The translations under genes were made by a program, and so were the position numbers. From Candidatus Mycobacterium methanotrophicum (lineage in GTDB: Bacteria; Actinomycetota; Actinomycetes; Mycobacteriales; Mycobacteriaceae): 64,000 nt of DNA. The DNA lies in NCBI RefSeq assembly GCF_023515995.1, contig NZ_CP097320.1:868001-932000 (forward strand), in the 5' to 3' direction. Below, piece after piece: positions 53,158-63,475 of this stretch. Below the pieces are notes generated by a model that made no database searches, had not been told where the DNA came from, and saw only the letters and a list, made by a program, of their open reading frames with translations. Every line of letters begins with the position of its first letter. Position 1 is the first letter of the stretch.

Positions 53158-55304
53158 CGCCCGTTGGGCACGGAGCCCAGTCTTCGGGGCTGGGCGAGAC
53201 GGACTACCACGCCCTGAATGCGATGCTGAATCTGTACGACGCCGACGGCAAGATTCAGTTCGACAAGGATCGGGAAGCCGCACATCAGTACTTCCTGCAG
53301 CACGTCAACCAGAACACCGTCTTCTTCCACAATCAGGACGAGAAGCTCGACTACCTGGTTCGCGAAAACTATTACGAGCGTGAGATTCTCGACCAGTACT
53401 CGCGCAACTTCGTCAAGACCTTGCTCGACCGCGCGTACGCCAAGAAGTTCCGCTTCCCGACCTTCCTGGGCGCGTTCAAGTACTACACCTCCTACACGCT
53501 GAAGACGTTCGACGGCAAGCGGTATCTGGAGCGCTTCGAAGACCGGGTCGTCATGGTCGCACTCACCCTGGCCGCCGGTGACGCCGGATTGGCCGAGAAG
53601 CTGGTCGACGAGATCATCGACGGCCGGTTCCAGCCGGCCACCCCGACGTTCCTCAACTCGGGCAAAAAGCAACGGGGAGAGCCGGTTTCGTGCTTTTTGC
53701 TTCGCATCGAAGACAATATGGAGTCCATCGGGCGATCGATCAACTCGGCATTGCAGCTGTCCAAGCGCGGCGGCGGAGTCGCGTTGCTGCTGACCAACAT
53801 TCGCGAGCACGGCGCGCCGATCAAGAACATCGAAAACCAGTCTTCCGGGGTCATTCCGATCATGAAGCTGCTGGAGGATTCGTTCTCTTACGCCAACCAG
53901 CTCGGCGCCCGCCAAGGCGCCGGCGCGGTCTACCTGCACGCGCATCATCCGGACATTTACCGCTTCCTGGACACCAAGCGGGAAAACGCCGACGAGAAGA
54001 TCCGGATCAAGACGCTGAGCCTGGGCGTGGTGATTCCCGACATCACCTTCGAGCTGGCGAAGAACAACGAGGACATGTACCTGTTCTCGCCGTACGACGT
54101 TGAACGCATCTACGGTGTGCCCTTCGCCGACATCTCGGTCACCGAGAAGTACTACGAAATGGTCGACGACGCGCGCATCCGCAAGACCAAGGTCAAGGCC
54201 CGCGAGTTCTTTCAGACGCTGGCCGAGCTGCAGTTCGAGTCCGGCTATCCCTACATCATGTTCGAGGACACAGTGAACCGGGCCAACCCGATCGAGGGCA
54301 AGATCACCCACTCCAACCTGTGCTCGGAGATCCTGCAGGTGTCCACGCCGTCGTTGTTCAACGAGGATCTCACCTATGCCAAAGTGGGCAAAGATATTTC
54401 GTGCAACCTGGGTTCGCTGAACATCGCCAAGGCGATGGATTCGCCGGACTTCGCGCAGACCATCGAGGTCGCCATCCGGGCGCTGACGGCGGTGAGCGAC
54501 CAGACCCACATCTGGTCGGTGCCCTCGATCGAGCAGGGCAACAACGACTCGCACGCGATCGGGCTCGGGCAGATGAACCTGCACGGCTATCTGGCCCGCG
54601 AACGCATCTTCTACGGCTCGCAGGAGGGCATCGACTTCACCAACGTCTACTTCTACACGGTGCTCTACCATGCGCTGCGGGCGTCGAATCGCATTGCCAT
54701 TGAGAGAGGCACGCGGTTCAAAGGCTTCGAGCGGTCCAAATACGCGTCGGGGGAGTTCTTCGACAAGTACACCGACCAGGTCTGGGCACCCAAGACCGAG
54801 AAGGTGCGTCAGCTTTTCGCCGAGGCAGCGATCCGCATCCCGGACCAAGACGACTGGCGCAGACTGAAGGAGTCGGTGGCCGCGCACGGCATCTACAACC
54901 AGAATCTGCAGGCGGTGCCGCCGACCGGATCGATCTCCTACATCAACCACTCGACGAGCTCGATCCACCCGATCGTGTCCAAGGTCGAGATCCGCAAGGA
55001 AGGCAAGATCGGCCGCGTCTACTACCCGGCGCCCTACATGACCAACGACAACCTGGAGTACTACCAGGACGCCTACGAGATCGGCTACGAGAAGATCGTC
55101 GACACCTATGCCGCGGCCACCCAGCATGTGGATCAAGGGCTTTCGTTGACGCTGTTCTTCATGGACACCGCGACCACGCGCGACGTGAACAAGGCGCAGA
55201 TCTACGCCTGGCGCAAGGGCATCAAGACGCTGTACTACATCCGGCTACGCCAGATGGCCCTGGAAGGAACCGAGGTCGAGGGCTGCGTGTCCTGCGCGCT
55301 CTAG
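53124..55304 (+). CDS. nrdE: Ribonucleotide reductase class Ib alpha subunit
   Basis: The 726-residue NrdE (Rv3051c is about 725). Conserved parts: [21 protein letters not shown] (first redox Cys), [26 protein letters not shown] (thiyl-radical/second Cys region), and [24 protein letters not shown] with the electron-relay Tyr pair and C-terminal Cys pair. The N-terminal ATP-cone of class Ia is absent, as expected. GTG 53,124 has GGAAGG upstream. It reduces NDPs to dNDPs with NrdF2 as radical subunit, reduced by NrdH. Confidence 0.97.
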   Translation: MPPTAGTAERVTPVGHGAQSSGLGETDYHALNAMLNLYDADGKIQFDKDREAAHQYFLQHVNQNTVFFHNQDEKLDYLVRENYYEREILDQYSRNFVKTLLDRAYAKKFRFPTFLGAFKYYTSYTLKTFDGKRYLERFEDRVVMVALTLAAGDAGLAEKLVDEIIDGRFQPATPTFLNSGKKQRGEPVSCFLLRIEDNMESIGRSINSALQLSKRGGGVALLLTNIREHGAPIKNIENQSSGVIPIMKLLEDSFSYANQLGARQGAGAVYLHAHHPDIYRFLDTKRENADEKIRIKTLSLGVVIPDITFELAKNNEDMYLFSPYDVERIYGVPFADISVTEKYYEMVDDARIRKTKVKAREFFQTLAELQFESGYPYIMFEDTVNRANPIEGKITHSNLCSEILQVSTPSLFNEDLTYAKVGKDISCNLGSLNIAKAMDSPDFAQTIEVAIRALTAVSDQTHIWSVPSIEQGNNDSHAIGLGQMNLHGYLARERIFYGSQEGIDFTNVYFYTVLYHALRASNRIAIERGTRFKGFERSKYASGEFFDKYTDQVWAPKTEKVRQLFAEAAIRIPDQDDWRRLKESVAAHGIYNQNLQAVPPTGSISYINHSTSSIHPIVSKVEIRKEGKIGRVYYPAPYMTNDNLEYYQDAYEIGYEKIVDTYAAATQHVDQGLSLTLFFMDTATTRDVNKAQIYAWRKGIKTLYYIRLRQMALEGTEVEGCVSCAL

Positions 55305-55307
55305 GGC

Positions 55308-55327
55308 CGGCGGGCCGCTTCCCGCCG
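55308..55327 (+). terminator. Hairpin directly after nrdE
   Basis: CGGCGGG-CCGCTT-CCCGCCG, a perfect 7-bp GC stem four bases after the stop codon; no T-tract. Confidence 0.5.
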
Positions 55328-55419
55328 AGTGGCCACTTAGCGCACACAACTCGGCGTTCTACGTGCCATAACTGGCCGCTCGGCGGTCAGTCTGCCCAGG
55401 TCAGCTAGCGCAAAGAGGT

Positions 55420-56181
55420 ATGGTGCTTGACGTGGTCAGAATCCCCCGACCTCCTCGGCCCCACCCCAGCGCGAAGCCCGGGGTCAAGGTGGACGCGCGC
55501 AGCGAACGCTGGCGCGAACACCGCAAGAAGGTGCGCGGTGAGATCGTCGCGGCGGCGTTTCGCGCCATCGACCGGTTGGGGTCCGACCTTTCCGTCCGCG
55601 AGATCGCCGAAGAAGCCGGCACCGCCAAACCCAAGATCTACCGGCATTTCACCGACAAATCCGACTTGTTCCAGGCGATCGGGGAGCGGCTGCGCGACAT
55701 GCTGTGGGCGGCGGTGTTCCCGTCGATCGACTTCGGCACCAACACGGTTCGCGAGATCATCCACCGTAGCGCACAGGAGTACGTCAACCTGGTCGACGAG
55801 CATCCCAACGTGCTGCGGTTTTTCATCCAGGGCCGCTTTCCGGAGCAGTCCGAGTCGACGATGCGGACGCTGAACGAGGGCCGGGAGATCACCCTGGCGA
55901 TGGCCGAGATGTTCAGCAACGAGCTGCGCGAGATGGACCTCGACCCCGCCGCGTTCGAACTAACCGCCTTTGCCGCATTCGGTTCGGCCGCGGCGGCCAC
56001 CGATTGGTGGCTGGGATCGGACCCGGACAGCCCGCGACGGATGGCCCGCGACACGTTCGTCGAGCACCTCACCACGATCATGCTGGGCGTCATCGTCGGG
56101 ACCGCCGAGCTGCTCGGTATCAAAATGGACCCCGACCAGCCCATCCATAACGCGGTGCCGCGCAATTCTGCGGCGAGCTGA
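55420..56181 (+). CDS. TetR-family regulator, Rv3050c homologue
   Basis: The 253-residue protein (Rv3050c is 246). The DNA-binding domain follows a basic Pro-rich leader: KKVRGEIVAAAFRAIDRLGS, LSVREIAEEAGTAKPKIYRH. A long ligand domain ends with TAELLGIKMDPDQP. GTG/ATG choices exist near the start. The same gene order (nrdE, TetR, monooxygenase) is found in M. tuberculosis. A palindrome lies just downstream, before the monooxygenase gene, so the likely role is control of that gene. Confidence 0.9.
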   Translation: MVLDVVRIPRPPRPHPSAKPGVKVDARSERWREHRKKVRGEIVAAAFRAIDRLGSDLSVREIAEEAGTAKPKIYRHFTDKSDLFQAIGERLRDMLWAAVFPSIDFGTNTVREIIHRSAQEYVNLVDEHPNVLRFFIQGRFPEQSESTMRTLNEGREITLAMAEMFSNELREMDLDPAAFELTAFAAFGSAAAATDWWLGSDPDSPRRMARDTFVEHLTTIMLGVIVGTAELLGIKMDPDQPIHNAVPRNSAAS

Positions 56182-56230
56182 GCATCGGCGGCGCGGCGTT
56201 GACCTCGCCGCAGCCGTCGACACCACGTTG

Positions 56231-56247
56231 CGGTACCATCGGTACCG
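56231..56247. promoter_or_regulatory. Palindrome upstream of the monooxygenase gene
   Basis: CGGTACC-ATC-GGTACCG, perfect 7-bp arms, 35 bases before the start codon. Candidate operator for the TetR protein encoded just upstream. Confidence 0.6.
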
Positions 56248-56254
56248 GGTAAAC

Positions 56255-56278
56255 GGAAAGAAAGACGGAAAGAAAGAC
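56255..56278 (+). repeat. 12-bp tandem repeat over the ribosome-binding region
   Basis: GGAAAGAAAGAC occurs twice in tandem immediately before ATG 56,283, so the gene has two purine-rich GGAAAG ribosome-site candidates. Slippage could change expression. Confidence 0.8.
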
Positions 56279-56282
56279 TGAG

Positions 56283-57833
56283 ATGAGTGTTGCCGAGTCG
56301 ACGACCCAGCCCGAAGCGCAGGCCCCGCCGGTGCATACCCGTGCCGTCATCATCGGAACGGGTTTCTCCGGGCTCGGGATGGCGATCGCGCTGCAGCGCC
56401 AGGGTGTGGACTTCATCATTCTGGAGAAGGCCGACGACGTCGGCGGCACCTGGCGAGACAACAGTTATCCCGGCTGCGCCTGCGACGTGCCCTCGCACCT
56501 GTACTCGTTCTCCTTCGAACCGAAGGCCACCTGGAGCAAGCTGTTCTCCCCGCAACCGGAGATCTGGGACTACCTCAGAGGCGTCACCGACAAGTACGGG
56601 CTGCGCCGTTACATCCGGTTCGGGTCGCTGGTGAACCGCGCGCACTGGGACGACAGCGAATATCGCTGGCACGTGTTCACCGAGTCCGGGCAGGAGTACG
56701 TGACCCAGTACCTGATCTCGGGCGCCGGTGCGCTGCATATCCCGCGGCTTCCGGACATCGGGGGTATGGACGAATTCCGCGGCGCCGCTTTCCATTCCGC
56801 GCAGTGGGACCACAGTGTCGACCTGGCCGGCAAGCGGGTGGCGGTGATCGGGACCGGGGCAAGCGCCATCCAGATTGTGCCTGAGCTGGTGCGCGAGGCC
56901 GGCGTGGTCGGGGTGCAGCTGTACCAGCGCACTCCGCCATGGGTGGTGCCGCGGCCGAACGGTCCGTTCTCGGATCGGTTGCGCTGGGCGTTCGCCAACG
57001 TGCCCGGTCTTCGGCTGGCGGTGCGGTCTGGGATCTACTGGGGACTCGAAGGCTTGGGCTACGCGATGACTCGGCGCCCGAGCCTGCTACGTGCTGTCGA
57101 ATTGGTCGGCAAGTGGAACATCCGCCGCAACGTTCGCGACAAGGACCTGCGCCGCAGGCTGACACCGCGCTACCGTGCCGGCTGCAAACGAATCCTCTAC
57201 GCCCCCGACTACTACCAGGCGGTGGCGGATCCCAAGACGACGCTGATCACCGAGCGGATCACCCGCATCACCCCCGACGGCATCCTCACCGACGACGGTG
57301 TCGAGCACGCGGTCGACGTCATCGTGTACGCGACCGGATTCCACGTCACCGACTCCTACACCTACGTCGATATCAAGGGCCCGCGCGGCGAGGATCTGGT
57401 GGACCGCTGGAACCGGGAAGGGGTGGTGGCGCATCGCGGCATCGCCGTGGCCGACATGCCCAACTTGTTCTTCCTCCTCGGACCGAACACCGGCCTCGGT
57501 CATACTTCGGTGGTCTTCATGATCGAGTCGCAGATCCACTATGTGGCCGAGGCGATAGCCGCGGTCGACAAGGCCGGCGCGCAGGCGCTGGCGCCCAGCC
57601 GCTCGGCTCAGGACCGGTTCAACGCCGAGCTGCAGGACAAGCTGGCCGGCTCGGTGTGGAACACCGGTGGTTGCAGCAGTTGGTACCTCGACGAGCACGG
57701 TGTCAACCGAACGCTGTGGAGCGGCATGACGTGGCAGTACTGGCGCTCGACTCGCTCGCTCAAACCCGCGGAATACCGGTTCTTCGGGGTGGGCAGCGGC
57801 TCGCCGGCAAATCGCCAGAAAGTCAGCGCCTGA
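56283..57833 (+). CDS. Baeyer-Villiger-type flavin monooxygenase, Rv3049c homologue
   Basis: The 516-residue FAD/NADPH enzyme (Rv3049c is 524). FAD site VIIGTGFSGLGMAIALQRQG, GG motif DDVGGTWRDNSYPGCACDVPS, the class signature FRGAAFHSAQWDH (F-x-G-x3-H-x3-W) and NADPH site VAVIGTGASAIQIVPEL. It would oxygenate ketones to esters, or sulfides and amines; related mycobacterial enzymes include EtaA (ethionamide activator), though its own substrate is unknown. The 3' end overlaps the convergent TetR gene by 11 bases. Confidence 0.9.
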   Translation: MSVAESTTQPEAQAPPVHTRAVIIGTGFSGLGMAIALQRQGVDFIILEKADDVGGTWRDNSYPGCACDVPSHLYSFSFEPKATWSKLFSPQPEIWDYLRGVTDKYGLRRYIRFGSLVNRAHWDDSEYRWHVFTESGQEYVTQYLISGAGALHIPRLPDIGGMDEFRGAAFHSAQWDHSVDLAGKRVAVIGTGASAIQIVPELVREAGVVGVQLYQRTPPWVVPRPNGPFSDRLRWAFANVPGLRLAVRSGIYWGLEGLGYAMTRRPSLLRAVELVGKWNIRRNVRDKDLRRRLTPRYRAGCKRILYAPDYYQAVADPKTTLITERITRITPDGILTDDGVEHAVDVIVYATGFHVTDSYTYVDIKGPRGEDLVDRWNREGVVAHRGIAVADMPNLFFLLGPNTGLGHTSVVFMIESQIHYVAEAIAAVDKAGAQALAPSRSAQDRFNAELQDKLAGSVWNTGGCSSWYLDEHGVNRTLWSGMTWQYWRSTRSLKPAEYRFFGVGSGSPANRQKVSA

Positions 57834-58362
57834 GCAGATCGGTGAAGGCACTGGCAGCAGCGTCCACGCCGGCCTCGTCGTCAGTGGCGACCAGGTCCAG
57901 CAGCAGGCCGCGCACGACGGCCAGCCCGAGCCGTGCCATCGCGGGATCGTATTCATCGCCGGCGGCGGCCGCGACCTCGGCCAGCCAGCCGTTGACCGCG
58001 TTGGGAACCATACGCGTGAAAGGCTTTTCGCCCTGGGTCGCCCGCGAGTAGCACTCGAAGAAGAGCCGTTCCAACTGGCGCAGCTCTGGGCGTCGAACGT
58101 CGGCCCACATAGCGGCGAAGCCTTCGGCCGGGCTCGTGGGCAATTCGGAGAGCAGCCCCTTCTGGCGGCGTTCGACCTCCTCAATAATCGCGACCAACAG
58201 GTCCTCTCGAGACCCGAAGTGGTGCAACAGCATTCGGTGGCTGGTGCCGACTGCTTCGGCGACGTCGCGCAGCGACCGCCCGCCGACGCCGCCCGCTGCG
58301 AACTCCTCGACGAGCGCGTCGAAGAGTTGGCGGCGCCGGTGTGAGTCAGGAGTGCGAATCAT
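57823..58362 (-). CDS. TetR-family regulator
   Basis: The 179-residue TetR protein has RRRQLFDALVEEFAAGGVGG, RSLRDVAEAVGTSHRMLLHHF as DNA-binding domain, then a short ligand domain (LRQLERLFFECYSRATQGEK; ARLGLAVVRGLLLDLVA). It is second in an operon after the SRPBCC gene, whose stop overlaps its ATG by 17 bases. A clear palindrome at 58,791-58,808 covers the start codon of the first gene, so self-regulation is likely. It has no equivalent between nrdE and nrdF2 in M. tuberculosis as I remember that locus, so these two genes look inserted. Confidence 0.85.
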   Translation of the reverse strand: MIRTPDSHRRRQLFDALVEEFAAGGVGGRSLRDVAEAVGTSHRMLLHHFGSREDLLVAIIEEVERRQKGLLSELPTSPAEGFAAMWADVRRPELRQLERLFFECYSRATQGEKPFTRMVPNAVNGWLAEVAAAAGDEYDPAMARLGLAVVRGLLLDLVATDDEAGVDAAASAFTDLLRR

Positions 58363-58792
58363 CGGCCCGGCTGAGCCGCTCAGAGCGAGCCTTGAGCCCT
58401 TGGGCCTCGAGTTCGAGGAAGCGCCTGGTCTTCTTGACCATCAGCCGCCCGACGAGAGAACCGAGTAAGCCGCGCAGGTCGATTTGTTGGCGCACCAGGG
58501 TGCGGCCGCCAGGTTTGGCGATGACGTCGTGGCAGGCAGTCACTCGCGCGCCGGGAGAGCGCCCCACCCACGTCCAGGATGAGCCCGGTTCAAGCTCGGT
58601 GACCTTCCACACCAGCTTCGACATGCCGGGCTGCTTAATCGCGAACCGTCTGCCGACGGCGAGGCCTGCGCCATCCAAGCCGACCAAGGAAGTCACCGAC
58701 GCGGTCCACTCGGGCCAGCGTTCGACGTCGCTGAAGACCTGCCACACCAGGTGTGGCGGCGCGTCGATCCCAACACTGTCTTCGGTAAACAT
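58346..58792 (-). CDS. SRPBCC (START/polyketide cyclase-like) protein
   Basis: The 148-residue protein has SVGIDAPPHLVWQVFSDVERWPEWTASV at the N-terminus and a C-terminal helix VGRLMVKKTRRFLELEAQGLK, the helix-grip fold of ligand-binding polyketide cyclase/dehydrase-like proteins. Probably binds a hydrophobic ligand; no catalytic residue can be named. ATG 58,792 is part of the operator palindrome. The pair with a TetR gene suggests that the same small molecule may be sensed and bound or degraded. Confidence 0.82.
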   Translation of the reverse strand: MFTEDSVGIDAPPHLVWQVFSDVERWPEWTASVTSLVGLDGAGLAVGRRFAIKQPGMSKLVWKVTELEPGSSWTWVGRSPGARVTACHDVIAKPGGRTLVRQQIDLRGLLGSLVGRLMVKKTRRFLELEAQGLKARSERLSRADDSHS

Positions 58793-58808
58793 GTACCAAA
58801 TGGTACAT
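58791..58808. promoter_or_regulatory. Operator palindrome over the SRPBCC start codon
   Basis: ATGTACC-AAAT-GGTACAT, perfect 7-bp arms; the first two bases overlap the ATG (minus strand). Because the palindrome touches the start, the mRNA is probably leaderless or nearly so and repression would block initiation. Confidence 0.7.
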
Positions 58809-58854
58809 CCAGCGTCTGGTGCTGAACAGTGGTTCGGGGCGCGGCGACACGCGA

Positions 58855-58901
58855 ACACAAGGTCTTGTGCTACCTCGTCTTGTCGCACCCCAGGGGTAGT
58901 G
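58855..58901. promoter_or_regulatory. Pair of NrdR-box-like palindromes before nrdF2
   Basis: Box 1 ACACAAGGTCTTGTGC at 58,855-58,870 (CACAA/TTGTG perfect arms) and box 2 CACCCCAGGGGTAGTG at 58,886-58,901, centres 31 bp apart. It matches the arrangement before nrdH, including the shared GTAGTGTTTG. Confidence 0.65.
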
Positions 58902-58939
58902 TTTGAAGTCTGAGCATGCTCGAATACCCGTCCTGGTGA

Positions 58940-59926
<987 letters not shown>

Positions 59927-59940
59927 ACCACGGGGTACTG

Positions 59941-60486
59941 GTGGGCATTCGACTGATCCTGCAACCCGGGTGGCTGCGATTTGTGGTGTGGGGGTTTATC
60001 TCTGCCGTGGGCTGGGGTGTGTTTACCAGCCTGCAGTCGAGCTATGAGTTCGAAAGCTCCTTCCTTTCAGCGATCTTCTTCGGTGCCGCCCTTGGCGGAT
60101 ATTTGACGGCTACGACGCAAGGCATGCACCGAGCGGCTCAAGAAGCGGTAGCCGGACTCGACCAATCGGGACTTTCCGATGCGATTAACGGGGTCTTGCG
60201 GGGCGTCGCGCCTGCCGATCCCGATGTGCGGGCGTCGGCAACGCGGCTCGGCAAAATCTATCTTCGCAACAAGACGCCCGATCAACTCAAGCACGCAGAG
60301 ATATGGACCTGGGTCACGTTTGGTGTCCTCATCGCCGGCAGCATCGCTGGTGCTGTCGGGTTCCACAACGACAGGCTGCCCTTCGTGGTAGTTGCGGTGC
60401 TGGCTGCGATCCTGCTGCCCGTCTCGTCGGTCCGCACGCGGCGTATCCAGCGCAATGCCGCGCTGCTCGCCGGGGGGCCCGACTAG
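59941..60486 (+). CDS. Membrane protein of unknown function
   Basis: The 181-residue protein has two N-terminal helices (LRFVVWGFISAVGWGVFTSL; FLSAIFFGAALGGYLTATT), a soluble middle (VAGLDQSGLSDAINGVLRGV; GKIYLRNKTPDQLKHAEIW) and two further helices (WVTFGVLIAGSIAGAVGF; FVVVAVLAAILLPVSSVR). GTG 59,941 is 14 bases after the nrdF2 stop. No family recognised. Not known beside nrdF2 in M. tuberculosis as I recall. The 248 bases after it hold no gene. Confidence 0.7.
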   Translation: MGIRLILQPGWLRFVVWGFISAVGWGVFTSLQSSYEFESSFLSAIFFGAALGGYLTATTQGMHRAAQEAVAGLDQSGLSDAINGVLRGVAPADPDVRASATRLGKIYLRNKTPDQLKHAEIWTWVTFGVLIAGSIAGAVGFHNDRLPFVVVAVLAAILLPVSSVRTRRIQRNAALLAGGPD

Positions 60487-60734
60487 GCGGGGCTGCCGGC
60501 GTCGCCGCTTCTCGCACGCATGAACTCTCGGTGCGCCGGACACCATCGACGCCTGGTATTCGCAGTCCCGCCGCCGCGGCTGCACTCGAAAGCCTAAGAA
60601 TGCTAATCACTTTCGCCGACGACACCGGCCGCGGGAGGCGGCGGGCGGGCCTGTGAAATGAACGGAGCATGAATTGTGCGCATGATGCGCCGCCACACTG
60701 GCGCCGGGGACTCACCTTTCGTGACACTTAGGAG

Positions 60735-61100
60735 GTGGCGATAACACCGTCTTCTACGGCCGCTTTCTTCCGTTCGGTGATCCGGTGGCTGCAGGTCGGC
60801 TACCCGGAAGGCGTTCCCGGCCCGGACCGCGTGCCGCTGCTCGCGCTGCTGCGCAGCACGCCGCTCACCGAGGATGAGATCACCGAAGTGGTCGACGCCA
60901 TCGACGAGGAAGTCGACGGTCAGGTCGACCGTGACGTGATCGCGGACTTCATCTCGGATATGACGCAATACGACGCCGGCCCGGAGAACATCGCGCGAGT
61001 GGCCGCCAGGCTTGCCGCCGCTGGTTGGCCGCTGGCAGGTGTCGCCGGCGAGAAGCAAAGCGACGCGTCTAACGGCGAAGCTGCCGCCTCACAAGCCTGA
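60735..61100 (+). CDS. DUF3349 protein, Rv3046c homologue
   Basis: The 121-residue protein has [48 protein letters not shown] and [15 protein letters not shown], the mycobacterial DUF3349 family (helical, function unknown). The only in-frame standard start is GTG 60,735, but it overlaps the AGGAGG ribosome site (60,730-60,735). The codon at normal distance is ATA (60,741), so the natural start may be a non-standard ATA or a mutated ATG. The 3' end overlaps the convergent adhC by 12 bases. Confidence 0.85.
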   Translation: MAITPSSTAAFFRSVIRWLQVGYPEGVPGPDRVPLLALLRSTPLTEDEITEVVDAIDEEVDGQVDRDVIADFISDMTQYDAGPENIARVAARLAAAGWPLAGVAGEKQSDASNGEAAASQA

Positions 61101-62129
61101 CGTGTCGATCACGAAGCGGTAGCGCACGTCGCTGGCCAACACCCGCTCGTAGGCCTCGTTGACATAGTCCGGCTCGATGACCTCGATTTCCGGCGACACG
61201 TTGTGCTCGGCGCAGAAGTTCAGCATCTCCTGGGTCTCGGCGATGCCGCCGATGTTCGACCCGGACAAGCTGCGCCGTGCCAGCGCCAGCGGGAACACCG
61301 GCACCTCCATCGGGTGCTCCGGGATACCCAGCTCGACGAGCGTGCCGTCAACGTCAAGCAGGTTCAGATAGTCGCCGAGGTTGAGGTTGGCCGAGACGGT
61401 GTTGAGGATCAAGTCGAAGCTGCCGCGCAGCTGGCGGAAGGTGTCCCGGTCCGCGGTGGCGTAGTAGTGGCTGGCGCCCAGGCGCAGTCCGTCCTCCATC
61501 TTTTTCAGCGACTGCGACAGCACCGTCACGTCGGCGCCCATCGCCGCGCCCAGCTTGACGCCCATGTGACCCAGCCCGCCCAGGCCGATGATGGCCAGCC
61601 GCGTGCCCTTTCCGGCCTTCCAATGCCGCAGCGGCGAGAACAGCGTGATGCCGGCGCATAGCAGCGGGGCCGCTTTGTCCAGCGGCAGCGAGTCGGGGAT
61701 GCGCACAACGAAGTTCTCGTCGACGACGATCGCCTGGCTGTAGCCGCCCTGCGTGGGCGTGCCGTCTTTGTCGATCGAGTTGTAGGTGAAGATAGCGCCG
61801 GGCTTGCAGTATTGCTCGAGACCGGCCTCACAGCTGGTGCACTTACCGCACGAGTTCACCATGCAGCCCACGCCAACATGGTCGCCCACCTGGTATTTGG
61901 TGACCTCGGGGCCGACGGCGCTCACCACACCGGCGATCTCGTGGCCGGGGACCACCGGGTAATTGGGTTGACCCCATTCGGCTTTGACGGTGTGGATGTC
62001 GGAGTGGCAGATGCCGACGAACTTGATGTCGATGGCCACGTCGTGCGGCCCAGGGTCGCGACGCGTGATCGTGGTCTTGGTCAGCGGCTCGGTTGCCGAG
62101 GTGGCGGCATATGCGGAAACAGTGCTCAT
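61089..62129 (-). CDS. adhC: NADP-dependent zinc alcohol dehydrogenase
   Basis: The 346-residue medium-chain dehydrogenase (AdhC/Rv3045 is 346). Catalytic zinc ligands in [15 protein letters not shown] and PGHEIAGVV; structural zinc Cys4 in [17 protein letters not shown]; cofactor loop [15 protein letters not shown]. It belongs to the cinnamyl-alcohol dehydrogenase-like group and reduces aldehydes with NADPH. It follows fecB on the same strand with 94 bases between. Confidence 0.95.
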   Translation of the reverse strand: MSTVSAYAATSATEPLTKTTITRRDPGPHDVAIDIKFVGICHSDIHTVKAEWGQPNYPVVPGHEIAGVVSAVGPEVTKYQVGDHVGVGCMVNSCGKCTSCEAGLEQYCKPGAIFTYNSIDKDGTPTQGGYSQAIVVDENFVVRIPDSLPLDKAAPLLCAGITLFSPLRHWKAGKGTRLAIIGLGGLGHMGVKLGAAMGADVTVLSQSLKKMEDGLRLGASHYYATADRDTFRQLRGSFDLILNTVSANLNLGDYLNLLDVDGTLVELGIPEHPMEVPVFPLALARRSLSGSNIGGIAETQEMLNFCAEHNVSPEIEVIEPDYVNEAYERVLASDVRYRFVIDTSGL

Positions 62130-62223
62130 GGGTGGTCCTCTTGAGTGTGCTCTTCGGTATCAATGTGTCGTTAACGCAACAGACTATGTGTTTTCTTTCC
62201 GGTGCCGCGCATATCGCAGGCAG

Positions 62224-63321
62224 TCAGTTGATCGGCGCGTTGATCCACCGCAGGTCGTCGATGACACCGCGGGCCGCAACCACGCCCTCGCCGGTCTGCC
62301 ATATTTCGTTGTTCACCACGAACACCCGGTTTTCGCGGGTGGCGGACAGCCTGCGCCACGGGTGGCTGTCGAAGATCGCGTCGGCGCGGTCTTTGGCGGC
62401 CGGCGAGGCGAACGACACGTACACCAGGTCGCCGTCGGCCGCTGAGAAGTCCGGGTTGCCCGCCAAGTCGGCGTCGGTGCTGCCCATCTCGGTGTACGGC
62501 TTGTCGGTAAACCGTTGTGCCGCAGGACGATCCACGCCGACCGCGGTCAGCACGCTGGCCGGGAAGTTTTCGGCGCCGTATACCCGGATGGTGTTCTCGG
62601 TAAACTGCACCACCGACGCCTGGTAGTGGCCGGCGTCATGCGCGGCGCCGTCGTCGTGGGCTTTCTTGGCGAAGTCGTCGATGACGCCGCCCGCCGCGCT
62701 GGCCCGCCCGGTGGCCGCGCCCACCCCGCGCAGATTCTCCTGCCAGGCCGCGCCCGGCGCCCCGGTGAACACCGTCGGCGCGATCGCGGTCAGCGCGGGA
62801 TACAACTTCGGCGTCAACGCTTGCGAGCCGAGGATCAAATCCGGCTTGGCCGCCGCGATAGCCGCCAGGTCGGGACTGCTGCGGGCGCCGACGCCCGGCA
62901 GCCGATGCACGACGGCGCCCAGATACGACGGCTGCGTCGAGGAGCCGTCCGGCAGCGCGGCGGCCACGATCCGCGCCTGCAGCCCCAGTGCGCACAGGGC
63001 GTCGAGCTGGTCGCCGGCGAGCACGACGATGCGCTGCGGGTCGGGGCTCACCTGGACCGAGGCGGGCTCGACGCCCGCGGCGTTGTGGGCGATGCGCGTT
63101 GGCGGGCCGGGATCCACCTGCGCCGGTTGCGGCGCACACGACTCGTCGGGCCGCCGCTGGTTGCCCAACACTCCGGCGCCCGCGATTTGGGTGGTGCTGG
63201 TGATCACCGACGTCGGCGGCGGGCCGCCGGGCGACGCTGTCGTGCAGGCCGTGCACAGCACGGCCGAAATCGCTGTCGCAGCGGCAGCGCAAATCACCGG
63301 TCGCACACCCCTGAACTGCAC
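62224..63321 (-). CDS. fecB: FecB periplasmic siderophore-binding lipoprotein
   Basis: The 365-residue protein (Rv3044 is 359). The signal peptide RGVRPVICAAAATAISAVLC ends in a probable lipobox around CTAC. Then TTQIAGAGVLGNQRRPDESC and the class III binding-protein fold of vitamin B12/iron-siderophore receptors (IVVLAGDQLDALCALGLQ; PSYLGAVVHRLPGVG; KPDLILGSQ; ENRVFVVNNEIWQTGEGVVAARG). GTG 63,321 puts the signal peptide at the start; upstream frame is not conserved. In M. tuberculosis FecB binds (carboxy)mycobactin and heme and also matters for drug tolerance. It complements the siderophore cluster in the same window, though 32 kb away. Confidence 0.92.
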   Translation of the reverse strand: MQFRGVRPVICAAAATAISAVLCTACTTASPGGPPPTSVITSTTQIAGAGVLGNQRRPDESCAPQPAQVDPGPPTRIAHNAAGVEPASVQVSPDPQRIVVLAGDQLDALCALGLQARIVAAALPDGSSTQPSYLGAVVHRLPGVGARSSPDLAAIAAAKPDLILGSQALTPKLYPALTAIAPTVFTGAPGAAWQENLRGVGAATGRASAAGGVIDDFAKKAHDDGAAHDAGHYQASVVQFTENTIRVYGAENFPASVLTAVGVDRPAAQRFTDKPYTEMGSTDADLAGNPDFSAADGDLVYVSFASPAAKDRADAIFDSHPWRRLSATRENRVFVVNNEIWQTGEGVVAARGVIDDLRWINAPIN

Positions 63322-63475
63322 GGGTTCGAAGGTAACACCCGGTTCGCTGAGGTCGGCCGCACGGCTATTTCGCCCAATACGACAGTTTGTAGGACTAGTC
63401 GCCCGCCGGGCGCCGTCAAGGGCTAAACTCAAGAACCACTGATCCCAGTTGCTTTGCCCGATGTTAGGAGAGTTC

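Noticed and set aside
52998-55136. Minus-strand open frame of 712 codons opposite nrdE
   Set aside because: Exact antisense of a conserved essential gene; composition is that of GC-rich antisense shadow (Val/Leu/Asp/Arg runs), with no motif and no ribosome site.
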